Source: Acidimicrobiia bacterium (GTDB lineage: Bacteria > Actinomycetota > Acidimicrobiia > IMCC26256 > JAMXLJ01). Taken from it: a DNA stretch of 64,000 bases. The DNA is taken from contig JAMXLJ010000117.1 in NCBI GenBank assembly GCA_024281095.1, positions 1 through 64,000 of the forward strand. The letters run 5' to 3'. Both the position numbers and the translations under genes were made by a program. Below, one piece after another: positions 49,512-57,162 of the stretch. The notes beneath the pieces were generated by a model. That model saw only the letters and a program-made list of their open reading frames with translations, was not told the origin of the DNA and did not search any database. Within the stretch, counting starts at the first letter, position 1; every line of letters begins with the position of its first letter.

Positions 49512-50311
49512 CGGCCGGCCGGCTCGCGGTGGTCGGCCTCGGGCCGGGTACGTCGTCGTGGCGCACGCCCGAGGCGCACGAGCGGCTCGCGCGGGCGAGC
49601 GACCTCGTGGGGTACGGCCCGTACCTCGCGCTCGTGCCCGCCGCGGACACGGCGGCCCGCCGGCACGAGTTCGACAATCGGGAAGAGGCCGAACGGGCGC
49701 GGTTCGCCCTCGATCTCGCGCTGGAGGGTCGCGACGTCGTCGTGGTGTCGTCGGGCGACCCGGGAATCTTCGCGATGGCCACCGCCGTGGTCGAGGAGCT
49801 CCATCGCACTCGTGACGACCGCTACCGGGCGCTCGACGTCACGATCATTCCCGGAGTCACCGCGGCATCCGCGGCCGCCGCGCAGGTGGGCGCGCCACTG
49901 GGTCACGACTTCTGCTGCCTGTCGTTGTCCGACGTCCTGAAGCCGTGGGAGGTCGTCGTGCAGCGTCTCGAAGCGGTCGCGTCGGTCGACCTCGTGATCG
50001 CGCTCTACAACCCGATCTCGCGGCACCGCCCGTGGCAGCTCGGTCGGGCACTCGAGATCCTCTCGGCGCACCGCGCGCCGGCGACGCCCGTCGTGCTCGG
50101 GCGCAACGTCGGACGCGACGGCGAGACGATGCAGGTCACGACGCTCGGCGAGCTCGATGTCGCCGACGTCGACATGCGGACGGTCGTCATCGTCGGCTCG
50201 ACGACGACACAGGCCTTTCGCGACGTGAACGGCCGAACGTGGGTCTACACGCCCCGCGCGTATCCGGGTGCGTCGCCGTATGGAGCCTCCGCCGGCGCGT
50301 CTTCGAGCTGA
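49508..50311 (+). CDS. cobJ: Precorrin-3B C17-methyltransferase
   Basis: The 267-residue protein has LAVVGLGPGTSSWRTPEA, VSSGDPGIFAMATAVVEEL, IPGVTAASAAAAQVGAPLGH followed by FCCLSLSDVLKPWEVV, and a conserved ALYNPISRHRPWQL. CobJ methylates C17 and contracts the ring. ATG 49508 overlaps the cobI stop by ATGA. Its last 67 bases are also read as the end of convergent cobK. Confidence 0.94.
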   Translation: MTAGRLAVVGLGPGTSSWRTPEAHERLARASDLVGYGPYLALVPAADTAARRHEFDNREEAERARFALDLALEGRDVVVVSSGDPGIFAMATAVVEELHRTRDDRYRALDVTIIPGVTAASAAAAQVGAPLGHDFCCLSLSDVLKPWEVVVQRLEAVASVDLVIALYNPISRHRPWQLGRALEILSAHRAPATPVVLGRNVGRDGETMQVTTLGELDVADVDMRTVVIVGSTTTQAFRDVNGRTWVYTPRAYPGASPYGASAGASSS

Positions 50312-51066
50312 GCGAGCCAGGCGAGGGCCTCGTCCACCGATGCGGCAGTCGGTCCGGGCGGGCCCGGGGGTCGCTCGACCATCACGACAGGCAGACCGAG
50401 CGCCCGTGCCGCGACGAGCTTGGCCACGGCGCCGCCGCCGCCGCTGTTCTTGCTGACGACCACGTCGATCTCGTGGTCGCGCAGCAGCGCGACCTCGCGT
50501 TCTTCGTCGAACGGGCCGCGGGCGAGCACGACTGACGCGTCGGCCAGCGGCATGCTGTCCGGAGGTTCGATCGCGCGGACCAGGAACCACATGTCGGGCA
50601 GGCGCGCGAACGGCTGCAGCTCCTGACGACCCGTCGTGAGGAAGACGCGCCGGGGGCGCAGCTCGGCGAGGAGCGCGGCGGCCGCGTCGAGGTCGACGAC
50701 GTTGTGCCAGTGATCCCCTGCGACCGCCTGCCACGCCGGCCGGCAGACACGAAGGCGCGGCACTCCCGCGCGCGCACATGCCGCGGCCGCGTGGTGCGGC
50801 ATGCGCGCCGCGAACGGGTGTGTGGCGTCGAGGAGCACGTCGACGCGATGTGAGACGAGGTGGTCGACGAGGCCGTCGATCCCCCCGAAGCCGCCCACCC
50901 TGATGCGCCCTGGTGTCGACGTTCGCTGCCGTGTACGACCGGCGTACGAGACCGTGACGTCGTAACGCTCGCGCGGCGCGAGCTCCCGGGCGAGGCGCGA
51001 TGCCTCGGTGGAACCACCGAGGATCAGGACGCGTCGCGGCGTGCCGGCCGCGTCACCCGCTTGCAT
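50245..51066 (-). CDS. cobK: Precorrin-6A reductase
   Basis: The 273-residue Rossmann protein starts with VLILGGSTEASRLARELAPR, then VLLDATHPFAARMPHHAAAA, VFLTTGRQELQPFA and VVSKNSGGGGAVAKLVAAR, typical of CobK/CbiJ. It reduces precorrin-6A with NADPH. ATG 51066 has TACCGT 7 nt before it, as in leaderless genes. It is convergent with cobJ, overlapping 67 bp, and divergent from the riboswitch-led operon. Confidence 0.93.
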   Translation of the reverse strand: MQAGDAAGTPRRVLILGGSTEASRLARELAPRERYDVTVSYAGRTRQRTSTPGRIRVGGFGGIDGLVDHLVSHRVDVLLDATHPFAARMPHHAAAACARAGVPRLRVCRPAWQAVAGDHWHNVVDLDAAAALLAELRPRRVFLTTGRQELQPFARLPDMWFLVRAIEPPDSMPLADASVVLARGPFDEEREVALLRDHEIDVVVSKNSGGGGAVAKLVAARALGLPVVMVERPPGPPGPTAASVDEALAWLAQLEDAPAEAPYGDAPGYARGV

Positions 51067-51073
51067 CGCCGGC

Positions 51074-51079
51074 ACGGTA
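51074..51079 (-). promoter_or_regulatory. Likely -10 element of a leaderless cobK promoter
   Basis: TACCGT on the minus strand lies 7 nt before the cobK ATG. No ribosome-binding site is seen. The box is of the same TANNNT form as those before cobO and cobG, but no TAGGGCA repeat is near it. Confidence 0.45.
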
Positions 51080-51126
51080 CCAACGGAGCCGGGGACGCCT
51101 GTGCGGTCGCGCGCCCCACTTGCTAA

Positions 51127-51290
51127 GTTCCCCGGTGCCACAGGGAACCCGGTGTGAATCCGGGGCTGTCCCGCAACTGTGACCGGGGAGCGACCCTCCG
51201 CCACGTTCGAGGTGGGCAAACGGCCACGGCCTCTCGGGGCTGGAAGGCCGGAGGAGAGCGGCGATCCGGGAGCCAGGATACCTGTGCACC
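51127..51290 (+). ncRNA. Cobalamin (B12) riboswitch
   Basis: The conserved core is plain: CAGGGAACCCGGTGTGAATC, followed by CCGGGGCTGTCCCGCAACTG, then variable stems, and the B12 box AGCCAGGATACCTG at 51271-51284. It should bind adenosylcobalamin and turn off the downstream genes. No terminator hairpin was seen after it, while a ribosome-binding site GGGAG lies only 21 nt past it, so control of translation is likely. It leads the cobQ-FhuF-cobN-chlID-btuCDF operon. Confidence 0.95.
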
Positions 51291-51321
51291 CACATACCGA
51301 GACGCTGACGCGGGAGACGTC

Positions 51322-51384
51322 ATGGGTATCACGGTCACGCCGCCGGACGGCATCGTCCACCTCTCGAGAGCCCCGTCCGCGTGA
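51322..51384 (+). CDS. Leader peptide ORF between riboswitch and cobQ
   Basis: A 20-residue frame MGITVTPPDGIVHLSRAPSA begins at ATG 51322 with GGGAG 5-10 nt before it, the first ribosome-binding site after the riboswitch. Its TGA overlaps the cobQ GTG (GTGA, 51381-51384). It may serve to pass riboswitch control to cobQ by coupled translation. The peptide has no known motif and could act only through being translated. Confidence 0.55.
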   Translation: MGITVTPPDGIVHLSRAPSA

Positions 51385-52892
51385 CGATCGTGTCGCGTGG
51401 GCTGCGCGGCGCGCTCATGGTGTGCGGCACGACTTCCAACGCGGGCAAGACCACGCTCGTGACGGGTCTGTGTCGCTTCCTCTCGCGCGCCGGTGTGCGC
51501 GTCGCGCCGTTCAAGGCCCAGAACATGGCCCTCAACTCGGTCGTGACGCCGTCGGGCCACGAGATCGGGCGGGCGCAGGGCATTCAGGCCGCGGCCGCGC
51601 GCGTCGAACCCGAAGCCGTCATGAACCCGATCCTGCTCAAGCCGACGGGCGAGCGCAGCAGTCAGGTCGTCGTGCTCGGCCGCCCGTGGCAGGTGATGAG
51701 TGCGGCGGAGTACCACGACCACAAGCTGCAGCTGCTCCCCGTGGCATTGGAGGCCCTGGCCGACCTGCGGTCCCGTTTCGACGTCGTGCTGTGCGAAGGC
51801 GCCGGCAGCCCGGCGGAGATCAACCTCCTCGATCACGACATCGTCAACCTGCGCATCGCCTACGAGGCGGGAATGCCGGCGGTCATCGTCGGTGACATCG
51901 ACCTCGGCGGAGTCTTCGCCGCGCTCTACGGGACCGTCGCTCTGTTGCCCGACAGCTACCGCGGCCTGGTGCGGGGCTTCGTCATCAACAAGCTGCGTGG
52001 TGATCCGGCGCTCCTCCTCGACGGTTGCGAGCAGTTGCGCGAGCGCATGGGCATTCCGACGCTTGGTGTGGTGCCCTGGGCCGACGGTCTCGGCATCGAC
52101 AGCGAGGACTCGCTCGCGCTGCGTGACGCACGGGCGGCGGGTGGGCCGGCGTTGGGCGACGAGCTGGACGTCGCGGTGGTGCAGTTCCCGCGGCTGTCGA
52201 ACTTCACCGACCTCGACCCGCTTCTGTGCGAGCCGGGTGTGCGGGTGCGCTTCGTGGCCGACGTCGCCGCGTTCGGCCGTCCCGATCTTGTCGTGCTCGG
52301 CGGCACCAAGGCGACGGTCGCCGATCTCGCCTGGCTGCGGGCCCGCGGCCTCGACGACGCGATTCGTCGCAGCGACGCGACCGTTGTGGGGATCTGCGGC
52401 GGATACCAGATGCTCGGCGAGTACATCGACGACACGGTCGAATCGCGTGCGGGGCGGGTCGAGGGACTTCGTCTGCTGCCGGTGACGACGCGATTCGCCG
52501 GCGACAAGGTGACCGAGCTGCGCACGGGCACGAGCCTCGGCCACCCGGTCTCCGGGTATCGCATCCACCACGGGCGTGTGCACGCGGTCGGCGGTGAAGC
52601 GTTCGTGGAGCTCGACGGCTCATCTGTCGTCGACGGCGTGCGGGCCGGCGCGGTGCACGGCACCACGCTTCACGGCCTGTTCGAGGCCGACACCTTCCGC
52701 CGTGCCTTCCTCGAACAGGTGGCGGCGCGACGGGGCAAGAACTTCGTGTCGGCTCACGTGTCGTTCGCGACTGAGCGCGAGGCACGCATCGACCGCGTGG
52801 CGGACATGCTCGAGCGGCATCTCGACGTGGAAGCGGTCGTCGAGCTCGTGGCCTCGGCCCAACCCGCCGGCGCGTGCGGAGTCCCCTCGTGA
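51381..52892 (+). CDS. cobQ: Cobyric acid synthase
   Basis: The 503-residue protein has the P-loop LMVCGTTSNAGKTTLVTGLC, APFKAQNMALNSVV, CEGAGSPAEINLLDHDIVN and a C-terminal amidotransferase with Cys in VGICGGYQMLGEY and His in GYRIHHGRV. It amidates four carboxyls of adenosylcobyrinic diamide. GTG 51381 overlaps the leader ORF stop; it has no strong ribosome-binding site of its own. Its stop overlaps the FhuF-like start by GTGA. Confidence 0.95.
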   Translation: MTIVSRGLRGALMVCGTTSNAGKTTLVTGLCRFLSRAGVRVAPFKAQNMALNSVVTPSGHEIGRAQGIQAAAARVEPEAVMNPILLKPTGERSSQVVVLGRPWQVMSAAEYHDHKLQLLPVALEALADLRSRFDVVLCEGAGSPAEINLLDHDIVNLRIAYEAGMPAVIVGDIDLGGVFAALYGTVALLPDSYRGLVRGFVINKLRGDPALLLDGCEQLRERMGIPTLGVVPWADGLGIDSEDSLALRDARAAGGPALGDELDVAVVQFPRLSNFTDLDPLLCEPGVRVRFVADVAAFGRPDLVVLGGTKATVADLAWLRARGLDDAIRRSDATVVGICGGYQMLGEYIDDTVESRAGRVEGLRLLPVTTRFAGDKVTELRTGTSLGHPVSGYRIHHGRVHAVGGEAFVELDGSSVVDGVRAGAVHGTTLHGLFEADTFRRAFLEQVAARRGKNFVSAHVSFATEREARIDRVADMLERHLDVEAVVELVASAQPAGACGVPS

Positions 52893-53635
52893 CGCTCGAC
52901 GAGGTACTCGCGGCAGTGGCCGGTCACGTCTCCTACCTGCGCGCGTCCACGGCGACCGAGGGCCCCGACTGGCAGCCCTGTGCTCCACTCGTCTCCGACG
53001 CCGACACGTTGGCGCGCGTGGTCGCCAACACGAAGACCGGGTTCGCCACCGACGACGACGCGGTCGCCGCGTCCCTGTTCACGCAGGCGTACGCGTTCCG
53101 TGTGGCCGGCGTCGCGCTCGCGGCGCACGCGCTCGATCTTCCCGTGCCCAACGTGGATCCGGCCGTGACCGCGGTGCGTCTCGACAAGCCGCGGCCGTCG
53201 GCCGTCGCCTACCTCGACCCGCACGTGACCGCCCGCGATGCCCCTGCACTCGTGGCGGCGCTCGTCGAGGGTCATTTCGCTCCGTTCGTCGCGCACGTCC
53301 ATGGTGCGTTTCGGGTGGGGGAGCGGCTGCTGTGGGGCAACGTTGCCGCCTCGTGCGCGGCTGCGTTCCGGGCCGTGGAGTCGAGTGGGGTGCCACGTGA
53401 GCCGGTACGAGAGCGTGCGGGCGCGTTCGTCGCCGCCGCGCAGCCGTGGTTCGCCGGCCTCGGAGATTTCACGGTCGTCGAGCACGCGGACCGCAACGGT
53501 TGGTACTGGGACCGCGGGAGCTGCTGCCTCTGGTTCCGCACGACCAACGGCGGGCTGTGCGACAACTGCAGCCTCATCGACGCTTCGGAGCTGCACGAGC
53601 GTCGAATCCGCGAGTTGGCCGAGCGCGCCTCGTGA
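52889..53635 (+). CDS. FhuF-like (2Fe-2S) reductase-family protein
   Basis: The 248-residue protein ends with a Cys motif GSCCLWFRTTNGGLCDNCSL, as in FhuF-type ferric siderophore reductases that bind a 2Fe-2S cluster with C-C-x10-C-x2-C spacing. The rest is helical and resembles FhuF-like proteins of actinobacteria (PRPSAVAYLDPHV; FVAHVHGAFRVGERLLWGN). It is tied to cobQ and cobN by GTGA overlaps on both sides. It could reduce Co(II) corrinoid for adenosylation or cobalt insertion, or be a siderophore reductase. No siderophore genes are near. Confidence 0.75.
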   Translation: MTLDEVLAAVAGHVSYLRASTATEGPDWQPCAPLVSDADTLARVVANTKTGFATDDDAVAASLFTQAYAFRVAGVALAAHALDLPVPNVDPAVTAVRLDKPRPSAVAYLDPHVTARDAPALVAALVEGHFAPFVAHVHGAFRVGERLLWGNVAASCAAAFRAVESSGVPREPVRERAGAFVAAAQPWFAGLGDFTVVEHADRNGWYWDRGSCCLWFRTTNGGLCDNCSLIDASELHERRIRELAERAS

Positions 53636-56600
53636 TCCTCTTCGTCACCAACGTCGACACCGAGGTGCTCGCGTTGCGCACCGCGATCGAGGCGTTGCCC
53701 GACGGGTTCGGCCCGGTGCGCGCCGCGCAACCCTGGACTGTCGATGGTGTGCCCGACCTTGCCGGCGTGCGGTGCGTCCTCGTCCGCCTGCTCCGGGGCC
53801 GCCGCGCGTGGCCGGAGGGTTTCGACGCGTTGCGTTCCGGGTGCGAAGCACGCGGGATCCCGTTCATCGCGTTCGGGGGCGAAGCGGTTCCCGACCCCGA
53901 GCTCACCGAGCTGTCGACGGTCGCCACCGGCATCGTCACCGCGGCGTTCGCGTATCTGGTGAACGGCGGTCCGTCGAACTTCGAGCACCTGCTGCGTTTC
54001 GTCGCCGACACGGTGCTCCTCGAGGGCTTCGGCTTCGACCCGCCGCGGGAGATCCCGGCGTACGGCGTCTGGCGCAACCCCGCGGCCCGCGACCCGGACC
54101 GTCCCCTCGTCGCCGTCGTCTTCTACCGCGCCCACCTCGTGGCCGGAAACACCCAGTTCGTCGACGACCTGTGCGACGCGCTCGAGGCCCAGGGCGCCGA
54201 TGCGATCGCATGCTGGTGTTACTCGCTGCGGGACGCAGAGGCCGCGCGCTCACTCGTGGATCTCGTCGAGGAGCGCGACGTCGACGTGCTCGTCACGACG
54301 GTGCTCGCGGCCGGCGGTGTCGCGGCGGGTGCCGGCACCACCGGCCGGGCCGGCGGCCTCGACGGCGAGACGTGGGACGTCGGCACGCTCGCCGAGCTGG
54401 ATCGGCCCATCATCCAGGCGCCGTCCGCGGGCATGTCGCGCGCGGCGTGGGAAGCATCGGAACAGGGCCTCGGCCCGTACGACGCCACCGCGGGCGTGGC
54501 CATCCCCGAGTTCGACGGCCGGATCATCGCGCCGGTCTTCGCGTTCAACGAGGTCGTCGACGACGGCGACGAGCTCGGCCTTCCCGTGCGCGCGTACCGC
54601 ACCGTTCCCGACCGCACACACCGTGTTGCCGGGCTCGCAGTGCGCTTTGCCCGTCTGCGCACGACGCCGCCGGGTGAGCGGCGCATCGCGCTCGTGCTGA
54701 GCGCGTATCCGACCAAGCGCAGCCGGCTCGGCAACGCGGTCGGCCTCGACACGCCGGCATCGACGATCGCGTTGCTCGACGCGCTCGCGCGCGCCGGATA
54801 CTCGATCACGCAACGCCCGGTCGACGGCGACGGGCTCATGGCCGCGCTCGCCGACGGCATGACGTACGAAGCCGAGGAGCTGTCCGAGGGGCAGCTCGCG
54901 AAGGCGGCCGGCGGGCTCGATGTCGCCCGTTACGCAGCATGGTTCGCGACGCTTCCCGAAGCGGCCCGTCTCGAGGTCGAGGGTGCATGGGGCCCGGCGC
55001 CGGGCACGCAACGCGTCCACGACGGCGCGCTCGTGTTCAGCGGCCTCGATCTCGGCAACGTGCTCATCGCGATCCAACCACCGCGTGGTTACGGCGACGA
55101 CCCCGTCGCCGTCTACCACTCGCCGAACCTTCCGCCCGCGCACCACTACCTCGCGTTCTACAGATGGCTCGACGAGGTGTGGGGCGCGGACGCGATCGTG
55201 CATCTGGGGAAGCACGGGACGCTCGAATGGCTGCCCGGGAAGGCTCTCGCGCTCTCCGCGGGCTGCTGGCCCGACGCCGCGCTGGGCGACGTGCCCCTCT
55301 TCTACCCGTTCGTCGTCAACGACCCGGGTGAGGGCGCGCAGGCGAAACGGCGTGCGCACGCGGTCGTCGTCGACCACCTGGTGCCCCCGTTGACCCGGGC
55401 CGACACCTACGACGAGCTCGCCCGTCTCGAGCAGCTCTTCGACGAGTACGCGCAGCTGCAGGCGCTCGACCCGTCGAAGCTGCCCGAGCTGCGGGCCCGG
55501 ATCTGGTCGCTCCTGCGCGAGGCGGCGATCGACCGCGATCTCGGGCTCGAGCACACCGACGACGACGCGTTCGACGACGTGCTGCTCCACGTCGACGGGT
55601 ATCTCTGCGAGCTGAAGGACGCGCAGATCCGCGGCGGACTGCACGTGCTCGGCCGGCCACCGGTCGGTGACGCGCTCGTCGACCTCGTGCTCGCGATCAC
55701 GCGCCTGGGCCAAGGTCGCGTGCCGTCCCTGCGGGAAGTCGTCGCCGCGCAGCTCGGCGTGGACGCGACCGCGCCGCACGCGCTCGACGCCATCGAGGTC
55801 CGTGCGCGTGAGCTCGTGGAGGCGGCGGCCGCGCGAGGCTGGACCGCGGCGGATGACGATGCGCCGACGCTGCAGTGGATCTGCAGCTGGCTCGCCCCGA
55901 AGATCGGGCAGGCCACCGACGAGATCGACAACCTCGTCCGGGGGCTCGACGGCCGTTACGTTCCCGCGGGGCCGAGCGGCGCGCTCACACGCGGCAGCGC
56001 GCACGTGCTGCCCACCGGTCGCAACTTCTACGCGCTCGATCCGAAGGCCCTGCCCACCGAGCTCTCGTGGGACGTCGGGCGCGCCCTCGCCGACGGTCTC
56101 GTTGCCCGTCATCTCGAGGAAGAGGGCGACTATCCCCGCACGGTCGGCCTCGTGCTCTGGGGCACCGCGAGCATGCGCACGCAGGGCGACGATGTCGCCG
56201 AGGCGCTGGCGTTGCTCGGCATCCGGCCCGTGTGGGAGTCCGAGTCGCGCCGGGTCGTGGGGCTCGAACCGGTGCCGCTCGACGAGCTCGGCCGGCCCCG
56301 CATCGACGTGACGCTGCGGATCTCCGGCTTCTTCCGTGACGCGTTCCCGAACCTCGTCCACCTGCTCGACGACGCGACCCGGCTCGCGGCGTCGCTTCCC
56401 GAAGCGCCCGAGTGCAACTTCGTGCGCGCCGCGGGCGACGACGCGCCACGTGTGTTCGGGCCGGGGCCGGGTGCCTACGGCTCGGGGATCCTCCAGCTCC
56501 TCGAGCAACGCACGTGGCGCTCCGACGACGACCTCGCCGCGGTCTACATCGCGTGGTCGGGTTACGCGTACGGACGCGACGGCTTCGGCGTGCCGGCATC

Positions 56601-57162
56601 CGACGCGATGCGGAGACGGTTCGCCGCCATCGACGTCGCGATCAAGAACCAGGACAACCGCGAGCACGACATCTTCGACTCGGACGACTACCTCCAGGAG
56701 CACGGCGGGATGATCGCCACCATCCGGTCGCTCACCGGCCGCGACCCCAAGGCGTGGTTCGGCGATTCCGCGAATCCCGAACGGCCCGTCGTTCGCTCGC
56801 TGGCCGAGGAGGCGGCCCGAGTCGTACGAACACGCGTGATCAACCCTCGATGGATCGACGCGATGCAGCGGCACGGGTACAAGGGCGCCTTCGAGATGGC
56901 CGCCACCGTCGACTACCTCTTCGGCTACGACGCGACGGCGCACGTCGTCGACGACTGGATGTACGAGCGTGTCACCGCGGCGTACGTCGCCGATCCGGAG
57001 ATCCGGAAGTTCTTCGAACGCTCCAACCCGTGGGCGCTCCAGTCGATCGCCGAACGGCTGTTGGAGGCCGCGGACCGGGGCCTGTGGAACGCGTCGGCCG
57101 GCGCGTTGCAATCGTTGCGCGACGCGGTGCTCGAGGCCGAGACGTGGCAGGAATCGCGATGA
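53632..57162 (+). CDS. cobN: Cobaltochelatase large subunit CobN
   Basis: The 1176-residue protein is a full-length CobN/BchH-type chelatase: an N-terminal region VILFVTNVDTEVLALRTAIE, VVFYRAHLVAGNTQFVDDLC, HLGKHGTLEWLPGKALALSA with the metal-binding His, PFVVNDPGEGAQAKRRAHAV and ATVDYLFGYDATAHVVDDW near the end. It inserts cobalt into hydrogenobyrinic acid diamide using ATP through an AAA partner, here ChlID next door. GTG 53632 overlaps the FhuF-like stop, and ATGA joins it to chlID. Confidence 0.95.
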   Translation: MILFVTNVDTEVLALRTAIEALPDGFGPVRAAQPWTVDGVPDLAGVRCVLVRLLRGRRAWPEGFDALRSGCEARGIPFIAFGGEAVPDPELTELSTVATGIVTAAFAYLVNGGPSNFEHLLRFVADTVLLEGFGFDPPREIPAYGVWRNPAARDPDRPLVAVVFYRAHLVAGNTQFVDDLCDALEAQGADAIACWCYSLRDAEAARSLVDLVEERDVDVLVTTVLAAGGVAAGAGTTGRAGGLDGETWDVGTLAELDRPIIQAPSAGMSRAAWEASEQGLGPYDATAGVAIPEFDGRIIAPVFAFNEVVDDGDELGLPVRAYRTVPDRTHRVAGLAVRFARLRTTPPGERRIALVLSAYPTKRSRLGNAVGLDTPASTIALLDALARAGYSITQRPVDGDGLMAALADGMTYEAEELSEGQLAKAAGGLDVARYAAWFATLPEAARLEVEGAWGPAPGTQRVHDGALVFSGLDLGNVLIAIQPPRGYGDDPVAVYHSPNLPPAHHYLAFYRWLDEVWGADAIVHLGKHGTLEWLPGKALALSAGCWPDAALGDVPLFYPFVVNDPGEGAQAKRRAHAVVVDHLVPPLTRADTYDELARLEQLFDEYAQLQALDPSKLPELRARIWSLLREAAIDRDLGLEHTDDDAFDDVLLHVDGYLCELKDAQIRGGLHVLGRPPVGDALVDLVLAITRLGQGRVPSLREVVAAQLGVDATAPHALDAIEVRARELVEAAAARGWTAADDDAPTLQWICSWLAPKIGQATDEIDNLVRGLDGRYVPAGPSGALTRGSAHVLPTGRNFYALDPKALPTELSWDVGRALADGLVARHLEEEGDYPRTVGLVLWGTASMRTQGDDVAEALALLGIRPVWESESRRVVGLEPVPLDELGRPRIDVTLRISGFFRDAFPNLVHLLDDATRLAASLPEAPECNFVRAAGDDAPRVFGPGPGAYGSGILQLLEQRTWRSDDDLAAVYIAWSGYAYGRDGFGVPASDAMRRRFAAIDVAIKNQDNREHDIFDSDDYLQEHGGMIATIRSLTGRDPKAWFGDSANPERPVVRSLAEEAARVVRTRVINPRWIDAMQRHGYKGAFEMAATVDYLFGYDATAHVVDDWMYERVTAAYVADPEIRKFFERSNPWALQSIAERLLEAADRGLWNASAGALQSLRDAVLEAETWQESR

